DNA of 6,183 bases from Chitinophagaceae bacterium (GTDB lineage: Bacteria > Bacteroidota > Bacteroidia > Chitinophagales > Chitinophagaceae). Of this stretch, positions 1 to 6,183 are shown one piece after another. Both the position numbers and the translations under genes were made by a program. Under the pieces are notes generated by a model. That model was given only the letters and a program-made list of their open reading frames with translations, was not told the origin of the DNA and did not search any database. The first letter of the stretch is position 1. Each line of letters opens with the position of its first letter. The stretch covers positions 1 to 6,183 of the forward strand of contig CANCKV010000215.1 in NCBI GenBank assembly GCA_947378615.1, written 5' to 3'.

Positions 1-316
1 GCTTTTGAAAGGAATGTAATTAAGTAATTGCTAGCTCCCTTTTCCATAGAATGATACAGACTAGCATTTGTAAACCTATTTATGCAAAAGGTTTAGCATG
101 TTTTATTATTGCAAATAGTGGTTAGTCAAAATGAACTGTACAATTTTAACTTATGAAATCAAAAAAAATAGTTAGGTAACATTTACAAATTCACCGATTA
201 ATTTGTATTTAAACTGTTTATTGAAATAAAGTAAAACTTTTGGCATTTGGTTTGTATAAATTGTTTTTATAAACAGTTAAATTATTTTATTATTATAAGA
301 AGTTAGTTTTGGTTGC
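1..316. other. Non-coding AT-rich stretch before a terminator
   Basis: No open frame of useful length and no tRNA-like or rRNA-like segment is visible here. The stretch holds two inverted repeats. One is TAAACCT (71-77) with AGGTTTA (89-95), an 11-base loop. The other is AACTGTTTAT (212-221) with ATAAACAGTT (269-278), 47 bases apart. Because a strong + strand terminator follows at 317, this stretch is probably transcribed, either as a long 3' untranslated tail of a gene to the left or as a small RNA. I found no exact Bacteroidota promoter (TTTG, 19-21 bases, TAnnTTTG) within it, so the tail reading is at least as likely as the small RNA one. Confidence 0.4.
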
Positions 317-346
317 GGCTCCGATTTTTATCGGGGCCAATTTTTT
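317..346 (+). terminator. Intrinsic (Rho-independent) terminator
   Basis: GGCTCCGAT (317-325) pairs with ATCGGGGCC (330-338) around a TTTT loop. This is a 9-bp GC-rich stem with a single T-G wobble, and it is followed by AA and six T residues (341-346). On the opposite strand no T-run follows the stem, so it acts on + strand transcripts. It ends whatever is transcribed from the left edge and isolates the rimP operon from upstream read-through. Confidence 0.85.
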
Positions 347-411
347 AGCCCATAGGAATGTAGTTTAAATAAATTGAACAATTATGCCACCTATTCACTC
401 ATGCTTTTCCA

Positions 412-430
412 AATGCTGCGAAGCAGCATT
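412..430. repeat. Compact palindromic hairpin AATGCTGC-GAA-GCAGCATT
   Basis: Perfect 8-bp inverted repeat around a 3-base GAA loop, GC-rich in the core against very AT-rich surroundings. No T-run follows on either strand, so it is not an intrinsic terminator. Its size and form resemble short extragenic palindromes (REP-like elements), but only one copy is in this window, so repetitiveness cannot be shown. Confidence 0.4.
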
Positions 431-472
431 CCAATGTGACCTACTTTCTTTTCAATAGAAAATAGATAAAAA

Positions 473-516
473 CTATGTGTGTCCTATGTGAGACTATATG
501 CCTATGTGTTGAGACT
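473..516. repeat. Short direct repeats of CTATGTG / CCTATGTG..GAGACT
   Basis: CTATGTG occurs at 473-479, 484-490 and 502-508. The last two copies lie inside a longer degenerate repeat, CCTATGTG followed by AGACT (483-495) and CCTATGTG followed by TTGAGACT (501-516). Copies start 11 and 18 bases apart. It may be simple sequence drift or a cluster of binding sites; the sequence alone does not decide. Confidence 0.3.
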
Positions 517-643
517 TTTTTTCTTAAAGCTTCTATTATTTTGATAGTAATGCTTTTAAAATTGCTCAAATTATTTATTTTGCATTCCTTAGTACTTAAA
601 CTAATTGATTAATACATTCCGTTAGGGTAATAATGATAGTTTT

Positions 644-674
644 TTAAGGTTAAAATGACAAATATTAACCTTAA
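644..674. repeat. 10-bp inverted repeat TTAAGGTTAA / TTAACCTTAA
   Basis: TTAAGGTTAA (644-653) and TTAACCTTAA (665-674) are perfect reverse complements separated by 11 bases. It sits about 30 bases upstream of the rimP -33 element, where an operator could lie. On the + strand a T-run precedes the repeat and none follows it, so a terminator is unlikely. The stem is AT-rich and would be weak as RNA, which makes a DNA-level site slightly more plausible. Confidence 0.35.
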
Positions 675-705
675 TTCATTAATTTACCCGACTTGGAACG
701 TTTTA

Positions 706-738
706 TTTGGAATATTCCATACTATTCCTATACATTTG
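706..738 (+). promoter_or_regulatory. Bacteroidota-type promoter of the rimP operon
   Basis: TTTG at 706-709 and TACATTTG at 731-738 match the known Bacteroidota housekeeping promoter (-33 TTTG, -7 TAnnTTTG) exactly, with a 21-base spacer inside the usual 19-21 range. Transcription would begin about 5-8 bases after the -7 element, near 743-746, giving a leader of roughly 46-49 bases before the rimP ATG. It is the only exact match to the two-part consensus I found in the upstream region. It probably drives rimP, nusA and infB together. The start point is inferred from spacing, not observed. Confidence 0.8.
708..719. promoter_or_regulatory. 12-bp palindrome in the promoter spacer
   Basis: TGGAATATTCCA is a perfect 12-bp palindrome that overlaps the end of the -33 TTTG and extends into the spacer. 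A dimeric repressor bound here would block RNA polymerase. A palindrome of this length is expected about once or twice by chance in 6 kb, so only its position makes it notable. No regulator is identified. Confidence 0.3.
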
Positions 739-753
739 CACAAATAAGCAACT

Positions 754-784
754 GAAGGGAACGATAACCGTTCCCTTCTTCTTT
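754..784 (+). promoter_or_regulatory. Leader hairpin with T-rich tail, candidate attenuator of rimP-nusA-infB
   Basis: GAAGGGAACG (754-763) and CGTTCCCTTC (769-778) form a perfect 10-bp stem with a 5-base loop (ATAAC), followed by TTCTTT (779-784). From the predicted start it begins about 10 bases into the transcript and ends only 7-13 bases before the rimP ATG. The form is that of a weak-tailed intrinsic terminator or a stem gating ribosome entry. Gammaproteobacteria have a known rimP leader with a terminator in the same place. This one shares the position but I see no sequence similarity to claim homology. NusA, encoded downstream, affects hairpin-dependent pausing and termination, so feedback is plausible but inferred. 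Confidence 0.6.
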
Positions 785-791
785 ATACATA

Positions 792-1256
792 ATGGTAGAT
801 ATTGTCAAACAGATTGAGGATTGGTTACATGTAATTTTTGCAGAAAATCCTGCATTGTTTCTTGTTAGCATAAAAGTGAAACCCACTAATAATATTAAAG
901 TATTTATTGATGGTGATGAAGGATTCCCTATTGATATGTGTGTACGTATTAATAGGAAGCTTTATAAGCTTATTGAAGAAAATGCCTTTTACCCAGAAGG
1001 GGATTTTAGTTTAGAAGTGTCCAGTCCAGGATTGTCAGAACCTTTAAAACTTCATCGACAATACACAAAAAATATTGGTAGGGATGTAGAAGTTCTCTTC
1101 AACGATTTAACTGTAAAAGAGTGCAAATTAATAACAGTTGCTGAAGCCGATATTGTGATTGAGCAAACAGAAGGAAAGGGCAAAAAGGCTGTCACACAGC
1201 AATTAGTAATTCCTTTAATAAATATTAAATCAACAACAGTTCAAATAAAATTTTAA
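792..1256 (+). CDS. rimP: Ribosome maturation factor RimP
   Basis: RimP binds the immature 30S ribosomal subunit in the cytoplasm and helps late 16S rRNA folding and protein assembly. The 154-residue product has the normal family length. The N-terminal alpha/beta domain covers about residues 1-83, with the beta strand IKVFIDGDEG (35-44) and the family signature LEVSSPGL (74-81) followed by SEPLK. The C-terminal SH3-like domain covers about 86-154, starting at RQYTKNIGRDVEVLF. The ATG lies 13 bases after the leader hairpin. No Shine-Dalgarno sequence is present, as usual in Bacteroidota, where AT-rich unstructured starts are used instead. It is the first gene of the operon; its TAA is 31 bases before nusA. 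Identification rests on the signature and on the rimP-nusA-infB order. Confidence 0.95.
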   Translation: MVDIVKQIEDWLHVIFAENPALFLVSIKVKPTNNIKVFIDGDEGFPIDMCVRINRKLYKLIEENAFYPEGDFSLEVSSPGLSEPLKLHRQYTKNIGRDVEVLFNDLTVKECKLITVAEADIVIEQTEGKGKKAVTQQLVIPLINIKSTTVQIKF

Positions 1257-1287
1257 GCAGCAAATAGAAATAAAGACTTTTTAGATT

Positions 1288-2541
1288 ATGGCAAGTATTA
1301 ACTTAATAGATGCGTTTCAGGATTTTAAGGATGAAGAAAAGTTAGATCGTCTTACAATGATGAAATTGGTGGAAGACGTTTTTAAAACATTACTTAGAAA
1401 GAAATATGGCAGTGACGAGAACTTTGATGTCATTGTAAATGCTGAAAAAGGGGATTTAGAAATTATTCGTCGTAGAATGATTATGGATGACGATGATGTA
1501 AATGATCCTTTAGCAGAAGTTTCTTATTCTGAAGCAACTAAAATTGAACCCGATTTTGAAGTAGGAGAAGAACTTTATGAAGAAGTTGATATGCTCGACT
1601 TTGGTAGAAGAGCTATTTTGGCTGCAAAGCAAACACTTGCAGGCAGAATTAGTGAAATGAAAAAGACTGTCTTAATTAAAAAGTATGAAGACAGAATTGG
1701 AGAAATTATTTCTGCTGAAGTATATCAAGTATGGAAAAAAGAAGTTCTATTACTAGATGAAGAAGGCAATGAACTAATTCTTCCTAAATCTGAGCAAATT
1801 CCTAATGATTTTTATAAGAAAGGAGAAAATGCTAGAGCAGTAATTGTTCGTGTTGATGTTAAAAATAACAATCCAGTTATTATTCTTTCTAGAACAAGTC
1901 CTTTGTTTTTATCAAAACTGTTGGAAATTGAAGTTCCTGAAATTTATGATGGCTTAATTGCCATTAAGAAAATAGTTCGTGAACCAGGCGAAAGAGCTAA
2001 AGTCGCAGTTGAAAGCTATGATGATAGAATTGACCCTGTAGGTGCTTGTGTGGGTATGAAGGGAAGTAGGATTCATGGAATAGTTAGAGAATTGAAAAAT
2101 GAAAATATTGACGTTATCAATTTTACTAATAATGTTCAGTTATTAATTCAACGTTCATTGACTCCTGCGAAGATTAGCTACATGAAAATTGATGATGAAC
2201 GCAAACAGGTGGATGTTTATCTCAAGGCGGATCAGGTTTCATTGGCAATTGGTAGGAGAGGCGTAAATATTAAATTGGCTTGTGAATTGACAGGCTACGA
2301 AATAGATGCATTCAGAGAAGATGAAGAACAAACTAGCGAGTTTGATATCGATTTGGATGAATTTATTGATGAAATTGAACCTTGGGTTATTGATGAATTC
2401 AAGCGTGTTGGATGCGACACAGCAAGAAGCGTTTTATCTCTAACTCCAAGTGAATTAGAAAGAAGAACTGATCTTGAAAAAGAAACGATTGCTGATGTAA
2501 TTAAAGTTTTAAAGGAAGAATTTGAGAAAGAAGAAGAATAA
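1288..2541 (+). CDS. nusA: Transcription termination/antitermination factor NusA
   Basis: NusA binds RNA polymerase and nascent RNA and modulates pausing, intrinsic termination and antitermination, including on rRNA operons. The 417-residue product has these parts in order: an RNA polymerase-binding N-terminal domain (about 1-130, with the SDENFDVIV and KIEPDFEVGEE segments typical of Bacteroidota NusA); an S1 RNA-binding domain (about 133-203); KH1 (about 230-295) with the GMKG loop at 256-259 after DPVGACV; and KH2 (about 300-345) with the GRRG loop at 322-325. A C-terminal helical region (about 355-411) resembles a helix-hairpin-helix domain, and the tail is acidic (EEFEKEEE). It lacks the two acidic repeats of E. 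coli NusA, which is usual outside Gammaproteobacteria. The start ATG has no Shine-Dalgarno. All key motifs are intact. Confidence 0.97.
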   Translation: MASINLIDAFQDFKDEEKLDRLTMMKLVEDVFKTLLRKKYGSDENFDVIVNAEKGDLEIIRRRMIMDDDDVNDPLAEVSYSEATKIEPDFEVGEELYEEVDMLDFGRRAILAAKQTLAGRISEMKKTVLIKKYEDRIGEIISAEVYQVWKKEVLLLDEEGNELILPKSEQIPNDFYKKGENARAVIVRVDVKNNNPVIILSRTSPLFLSKLLEIEVPEIYDGLIAIKKIVREPGERAKVAVESYDDRIDPVGACVGMKGSRIHGIVRELKNENIDVINFTNNVQLLIQRSLTPAKISYMKIDDERKQVDVYLKADQVSLAIGRRGVNIKLACELTGYEIDAFREDEEQTSEFDIDLDEFIDEIEPWVIDEFKRVGCDTARSVLSLTPSELERRTDLEKETIADVIKVLKEEFEKEEE

Positions 2542-2687
2542 TCTGTATTATTCTGAAGTTTTAAAGGTTACTTTGTGGTTGTTAAAGGTATAAAAAAGAT
2601 ACTACCATGTAAAAGAAGAGGTTTTTATAATAAAATAATATATAAACGATTATACTAAAGTATAATCTGTGGATTAAAAAGCACTGA
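2542..2687 (+). other. nusA-infB intergenic spacer
   Basis: This 146-base AT-rich spacer is longer than the rimP-nusA gap (31 bases). It has no coding frame and no GC-rich terminator, so infB is most likely transcribed by read-through from nusA. I see no exact TAnnTTTG -7 element in it. It contains the hairpin at 2648-2667 and otherwise nothing I can name. Confidence 0.5.
2648..2667 (+). promoter_or_regulatory. Hairpin GATTATAC-TAAA-GTATAATC upstream of infB
   Basis: A perfect 8-bp stem (2648-2655 with 2660-2667) closes a TAAA loop and ends 20 bases before the infB ATG. The stem is AT-rich and not followed by a T-run, so it is not a terminator. It could be an RNA processing or stability element between nusA and infB, or a DNA palindrome bound by a protein. 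Nothing else in the sequence settles its role. Confidence 0.35.
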
Positions 2688-5600
2688 ATGTCAGAATTGA
2701 AATTACCTAGATTATTAGCTGCGGCTAAAGAGTTTAATATTGGGCAAGATACCCTGATAGACTTTTTAGCGAAAAAAGGATTCAATAAGGATGAATTGAA
2801 ACCTGCTGCAAAGCTATCTGAACCTATGTACTATGCTTTGCAAGCCGAGTTTCAGAACGATAAGCAGGCGAAAAACAAGGCGGATATGGTAGAAATACCT
2901 AAAAGCCAACAAACTGAAAGAAGGAAACGTGATGAAGAAGATCTTTCTTTTAGGAAAGAGTTCAAAAAGCCTTTATTCAAAGAAGAAGCTAATAAAACAG
3001 ATGAAGCTGTTGTATTTCATTCAGCTCAACCCCATTCTGCTTCTGACGATAATGTTACTGCACATAAGCAAACGTTTGCAACTTCTCCAATTGACCACAC
3101 TACGAATGTTGTTATAGATAATTTTAGCAATGCTCCCGAAACACCAAAGACACCTGTCGTTGATAATTGGAGCACTGTTGTAAAAATTGAAGCACCTGAA
3201 TTAGAAGGTCCCAAAGTTCTTAATAAAATAGATTTATCTGCAATAGATTCCTCTACGAGACCAAGAAAGGCTACTCCTAAAATTGAAGAGGAGAAACCAT
3301 TTATTCCAACACAACCTGTAATAGCTCCAATTGAAACTCCTGTAGTTTTAGTTACACCTGTATCTCAAGAAGAAGTCAAGCCGGTTGTAATAGAAAAAAT
3401 AATTCAACAAGAGATAATTCAAGAAAAGCCTGCAGTTGTCATTGAACCGATACCTCAAGTAGTTGAGCAAAAAGTAATTGCACCAACTCCTGTTGTCGTT
3501 CATGCACCAAAAATTGTAGAAGCACCTATAACTACAGTTCAAGAACCTCAAGAGGTAACTATTCAAGTGAATAATCCTGTTGATGACTCGCCATTAATTG
3601 AGAATATTCAAGCAGAAAAATTAACTGGTCCGAAGATTTTAGGTAAGATTGAACTACCAATTGATAGTGATACGAGACCAAAACCTTCAAGTGCTGAGGA
3701 TAAGAAAAAAAGAAAAAGAATACCTGTAGATAATAGGAAAGTAGGTGGTGGACATCGTCAACACGGTCACCCTCATCCTGGACAACAAGGTTTTGTGCAA
3801 GGACAAAATCCTAATCCGGGTCAAAATCCTGGTCAGGGACATCGTCCTGGTCAAGGATTTAATCAGGGGCCAAATTCAGGTCAAGGACATCATCCAAGTC
3901 AAGGGCATCCAAATCAAGGACAAGGTCATGCACCTAATCAAGGACATGGACATTTTCAAAATAGAGGGCCTTACCAAAATAATCAGGGTGGTTTTAATAG
4001 GGATCGTGAAAATAGACCTGTAGGTTCTCCAAATCAACACCCAAATCATCCACCTCAAGCACCTGGAACAGGCAATACACGTCCTATTGTTCCTGCTAAT
4101 AATCGTGGTGGTGGAACAGGTGGTGGCTTCAACAGAGATAATCGTGGTGGCGGAGGCTTTAACAGAGACAACCGTGGTGGCGGAGGTCGTGGTGGAAGAA
4201 GAGACGACAAGGAAATTGACGCAAAAGAAATTCAAGATAAGATTAAGGAAACACAAGCAAAACTTGCTGGTGGTGGAGGTAGAGGAAAGAGCTTGAAGGC
4301 AAAATATCGTAGGGCTAAGAGAGAGGAAGCTGCCGATGCAATGGCTGATATGGATGGAGATGACAACAAGCTACAAGTAACAGAATTTGTTACAGTTAGT
4401 GAGTTGGCAAATCTGATGGATGTAAGTTTCGCCGATGTAATTGGCAAGTGTATGGGACTTGGAATCATGGTAAGTATCAATCAACGCTTGGATGCCGAAG
4501 TAATTGAATTAGTTGCAAGCGAATTTGATTTTGAAGTTGAATTCCTTGGGGTTGATGATATTGAGGAAATGGATGAAGATGAGGAAGAGGAAGAAGCTGC
4601 TGAAGCAGAAACTCGTCCGCCGATTGTTACTATCATGGGTCACGTAGATCATGGTAAGACCTCCCTTTTGGATCATATTCGTAGTGCGAATGTGGTGGCA
4701 GGTGAAGCAGGTGGTATCACTCAGCACATTGGTGCTTATGAAGTGACACTACCTAATGGCAAAGCAATTACCTTTTTGGATACTCCTGGTCACGAGGCGT
4801 TTACGGCAATGCGTGCTAGAGGTGCTAAGGTGACGGATATTGCTGTAATTGTAGTTGCTGCGGATGATGCGGTGATGCCACAAACTAAAGAGGCAATCAG
4901 TCACGCACAAGCAGCAGGTTGTCCAATGATTTTCGCAGTTAATAAGATTGATAAGGATGGAGCTAATCCACAGAAGATATACGAACAATTGGCTGGTATG
5001 AATATATTGGTTGAAAGTTGGGGTGGTAAATTCCAAAGTCAGGAATTATCAGCTAAGAAAGCAATAAACGTTGATTTGTTGTTAGAAAAAATCTTACTTG
5101 AAGCAGAATTGTTGGATGTGAAGGCTAACCCTAAAAAGGATGCTACAGGCTCTGTTATAGAGGCTTCTTTAGATAAGGGTCGTGGTTTTGTTGCTACCAT
5201 TCTTGTTCAAAACGGTACTCTTCGTCAAGGTGATTTGTTGGTATCAGGACAACATTATGGTCGTGTGAAAGCGATGTTTAATGAACGTAATCAACGTGTT
5301 ACAGAGGCACCGCCTTCTACTCCGGTTGTTATCTTAGGCTTGAATGGAGCGCCACAAGCGGGAGAGAAATTCAAGGTATTCCAAGATGAAGGTGAAGCAA
5401 AGGGTGTTGCAACAAAGCGTGCTCAAATTTCTAGAGAACAAGGACTTCGAGCAAGAAAACACATTACATTGGATGAAATTGGTCGTCGTTTGGCACTTGG
5501 AAACTTCAAGGAATTGAACATTATCATCAAGGGTGATGTGGATGGTTCGGTAGAAGCCTTGAGTGATTCGTTACAAAAACTTTCTAATCAAGAAATTGCC

Positions 5601-6183
5601 ATCCGTGTTGTACATAAGGCAGTAGGTCAAATTTCTGAAAGTGATGTATTATTGGCTGCAGCTTCGGATGCTATCGTGGTTGGTTTCAATGTTCGTCCTT
5701 CTGCACAAGCCAATAAATTGGCTGAAAATGAAGGCGTACAGGTGAAGATGTATTCTATCATCTATCAGGCTATTGACGAAATCAAGAGTGCGATGGAAGG
5801 AATGCTAGAACCTAAGGTTGAAGAAAAAGAAGTTGCTACAGTCGAAGTAAGAGAGGTTTATAAATTTGATAAGGCTACTGTTGCAGGTTGTTATGTACAG
5901 GAAGGTAAGATTAAGCGTGACCATAAGATTCGTGTCTTCAGGGATGGTATTCTAGTATATCCTCGTCAAGAAGGGGGCTATGCTGAATTAGGTAGCTTGA
6001 AACGTTTCAAGGATGATATGAAGGAAGTAAATAATGGTTATGAGTGCGGATTGACAGTGAAGGGCTTTAGTGACTTAAACATCAATGACTCAATCATTGC
6101 TTATGAAGAAGAAGAAGTGAAAAGAACGCTATGGTTCAGTTTTTTTAATAAAGTATCATTTAAAGGCGAACTCTTATGGGTTC
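2688..6183 (+). CDS. infB: Translation initiation factor IF-2 (3' end outside window)
   Basis: IF2 is the GTPase that delivers fMet-tRNA to the 30S P site and promotes 50S joining. The start is fixed, since an in-frame TGA (2685-2687) directly precedes the ATG. The first 1165 residues are visible. In order: an N-terminal IF2N-like domain (about 1-60, [18 protein letters not shown]); a long disordered arm (about 65-505); a basic helical stretch (about 508-550); a second IF2N domain (about 562-620); an acidic linker; the G domain with GHVDHGKT (651-658), Thr678 in [13 protein letters not shown] (698-702), NKID (752-755) and SAK (788-790); domain II (about 820-905); domain III (from about 940, GDVDGS at 949-954); and the fMet-tRNA-binding domain IV (about 1045-1148). 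The usual IF2 terminus is reached at EVKRTL (1143-1148), but the next codon is TGG and the frame runs on to the edge. All GTPase motifs are intact. Confidence 0.95.
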   Translation, partial: MSELKLPRLLAAAKEFNIGQDTLIDFLAKKGFNKDELKPAAKLSEPMYYALQAEFQNDKQAKNKADMVEIPKSQQTERRKRDEEDLSFRKEFKKPLFKEEANKTDEAVVFHSAQPHSASDDNVTAHKQTFATSPIDHTTNVVIDNFSNAPETPKTPVVDNWSTVVKIEAPELEGPKVLNKIDLSAIDSSTRPRKATPKIEEEKPFIPTQPVIAPIETPVVLVTPVSQEEVKPVVIEKIIQQEIIQEKPAVVIEPIPQVVEQKVIAPTPVVVHAPKIVEAPITTVQEPQEVTIQVNNPVDDSPLIENIQAEKLTGPKILGKIELPIDSDTRPKPSSAEDKKKRKRIPVDNRKVGGGHRQHGHPHPGQQGFVQGQNPNPGQNPGQGHRPGQGFNQGPNSGQGHHPSQGHPNQGQGHAPNQGHGHFQNRGPYQNNQGGFNRDRENRPVGSPNQHPNHPPQAPGTGNTRPIVPANNRGGGTGGGFNRDNRGGGGFNRDNRGGGGRGGRRDDKEIDAKEIQDKIKETQAKLAGGGGRGKSLKAKYRRAKREEAADAMADMDGDDNKLQVTEFVTVSELANLMDVSFADVIGKCMGLGIMVSINQRLDAEVIELVASEFDFEVEFLGVDDIEEMDEDEEEEEAAEAETRPPIVTIMGHVDHGKTSLLDHIRSANVVAGEAGGITQHIGAYEVTLPNGKAITFLDTPGHEAFTAMRARGAKVTDIAVIVVAADDAVMPQTKEAISHAQAAGCPMIFAVNKIDKDGANPQKIYEQLAGMNILVESWGGKFQSQELSAKKAINVDLLLEKILLEAELLDVKANPKKDATGSVIEASLDKGRGFVATILVQNGTLRQGDLLVSGQHYGRVKAMFNERNQRVTEAPPSTPVVILGLNGAPQAGEKFKVFQDEGEAKGVATKRAQISREQGLRARKHITLDEIGRRLALGNFKELNIIIKGDVDGSVEALSDSLQKLSNQEIAIRVVHKAVGQISESDVLLAAASDAIVVGFNVRPSAQANKLAENEGVQVKMYSIIYQAIDEIKSAMEGMLEPKVEEKEVATVEVREVYKFDKATVAGCYVQEGKIKRDHKIRVFRDGILVYPRQEGGYAELGSLKRFKDDMKEVNNGYECGLTVKGFSDLNINDSIIAYEEEEVKRTLWFSFFNKVSFKGELLWV
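3201..3680 (+). repeat. Duplicated L-GPK-L-KI-L-D-TRP motif in the IF2 arm
   Basis: Residues 172-192 (3201-3263) and 312-331 (3621-3680) are two copies of one motif. Both read L-x-GPK-[VI]-L-x-KI-[DE]-L, then IDS-x-TRP. Between them lies a Val/Pro/Ile/Glu/Gln-rich segment (about residues 205-297). The copies have diverged at the DNA level, so the duplication is old. They are likely short linear motifs in an otherwise disordered arm; their partner is unknown to me. Confidence 0.7.
3744..4202 (+). other. Low-complexity His/Gln/Gly/Asn/Pro then RGG-rich segment of IF2
   Basis: Residues 353-505 are almost all Gly, Gln, Asn, Pro, His and Arg. The first part has many GQGH/NQGH-type units and 13 histidines; the end is rich in Arg-Gly-Gly. 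Such segments are disordered and often bind RNA loosely. Length and composition of this arm vary widely among Bacteroidota IF2 proteins, so it is not by itself a sign of transfer. Other-frame open reading frames over this stretch are by-products of its skewed base composition. Confidence 0.75.
4125..4184 (+). repeat. 30-bp tandem duplication encoding [10 protein letters not shown] twice
   Basis: Units 4125-4154 and 4155-4184 are adjacent, in frame and each encode [10 protein letters not shown]. They differ at three bases, all synonymous third positions (TTC/TTT, GAT/GAC, AAT/AAC). A third unit breaks off after the second. A degenerate relative, [10 protein letters not shown], occurs upstream near 3987-4016. 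Confidence 0.85.

Larger units (their letters stand above)
347..705. other. Intergenic region with no recognisable gene
   Basis: AT-rich sequence between the upstream terminator and the rimP promoter. I see no coding frame on either strand. It contains a short perfect hairpin at 412-430, repeated CTATGTG words at 473-508 and an inverted repeat at 644-674, listed separately. It may hold regulatory sites for the operon, but nothing in it matches a regulator site I can name. Confidence 0.5.

Noticed and set aside
251..263. TTTGTATAAATTG as a promoter for a small RNA ending at the 317 terminator
   Set aside because: The -7-like part is not an exact TAnnTTTG, and the nearest upstream TTTTG is only about 12 bases away, too close for a -33 element.
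473..516. Direct repeats as a CRISPR array or recombination site
   Set aside because: Units are 7-13 bases with spacers of a few bases, too short and irregular for CRISPR, and no integrase or cas gene is nearby.
2661..2666. TATAAT as an internal promoter for infB
   Set aside because: It matches the E. coli -10 but Bacteroidota use TAnnTTTG; no TTTG or TTGACA-like element lies at the proper distance, and the word is half of an AT-rich hairpin.
2582..2785. Minus-strand open frame of 67 codons over the nusA-infB spacer and the infB start
   Set aside because: It overlaps the conserved infB N-terminus, its product is low-complexity Phe/Tyr/Leu-rich sequence read from AT-rich DNA, and no promoter or family similarity is visible.
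2929..3566. Open frames on both strands (2929-3117 +, 3026-3214 -, 3348-3566 -)
   Set aside because: All lie inside infB, whose frame is continuous and recognisable here; the products have no domain features.
3744..4202. Low-complexity infB segment as an inserted mobile or minisatellite element
   Set aside because: The frame is open throughout, no flanking target duplication is visible, and such arms are common in Bacteroidota IF2.
3745..4296. Open frames at 3745-4023 +, 3876-4256 - and 4087-4296 +
   Set aside because: By-products of the repetitive low-complexity infB segment; their repetitive Val/Ile/Lys or Thr/Ser products mirror the Gly/Gln/His repeats of the real frame.
4232..5036. Minus-strand open frames at 4232-4480, 4509-4727 and 4749-5036
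   Set aside because: They are antisense to the conserved IF2N and GTPase domains and show no protein-family features.

Overview
The window carries one conserved housekeeping operon on the + strand, rimP - nusA - infB. It is preceded by about 790 bases with no recognisable protein gene. The organism is very probably a low-GC member of the Bacteroidota, most likely on the Chitinophagales/Sphingobacteriia side. The support is a textbook Bacteroidota promoter (TTTG, 21-base spacer, TACATTTG) before rimP, no Shine-Dalgarno sequence before any of the three starts, and an IF2 N-terminus ([18 protein letters not shown]...) of the type I associate with that group. No database search was possible, so the lineage is inference.

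Layout. Bases 1-316 hold no gene but contain two inverted repeats. They end in a strong intrinsic terminator (317-346) that closes a + strand transcript starting to the left or within this stretch. Bases 347-705 are AT-rich and hold a compact palindromic hairpin (412-430), short direct repeats (473-516) and a 10-bp inverted repeat (644-674). The rimP promoter lies at 706-738, with a 12-bp palindrome in its spacer. The short leader that follows is almost filled by a perfect 10-bp hairpin with a T-rich tail (754-784), ending 7 bases before the rimP start.

rimP (792-1256) encodes the 30S maturation factor. nusA (1288-2541) encodes the transcription elongation/termination factor. infB (2688 to the window edge) encodes translation initiation factor IF2. 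The three link transcript elongation, small-subunit maturation and translation initiation, and their co-transcription is an old bacterial arrangement. A 146-base gap with a small hairpin separates nusA from infB.

The points most worth a second look are: (1) infB does not stop where IF2 normally ends. After ...EVKRTL there is TGG, and the frame stays open for 17 more codons to the window edge. (2) The terminator-like hairpin in the rimP leader is a candidate attenuator for an operon that encodes NusA. (3) IF2 has a very long, low-complexity N-terminal arm with a duplicated GPK-L motif, a His/Gln/Gly-rich segment and a 30-bp tandem repeat whose copies differ only at silent sites. I found no CRISPR array, mobile element, tRNA, rRNA or defence system; apart from these points it is an ordinary core-genome region.
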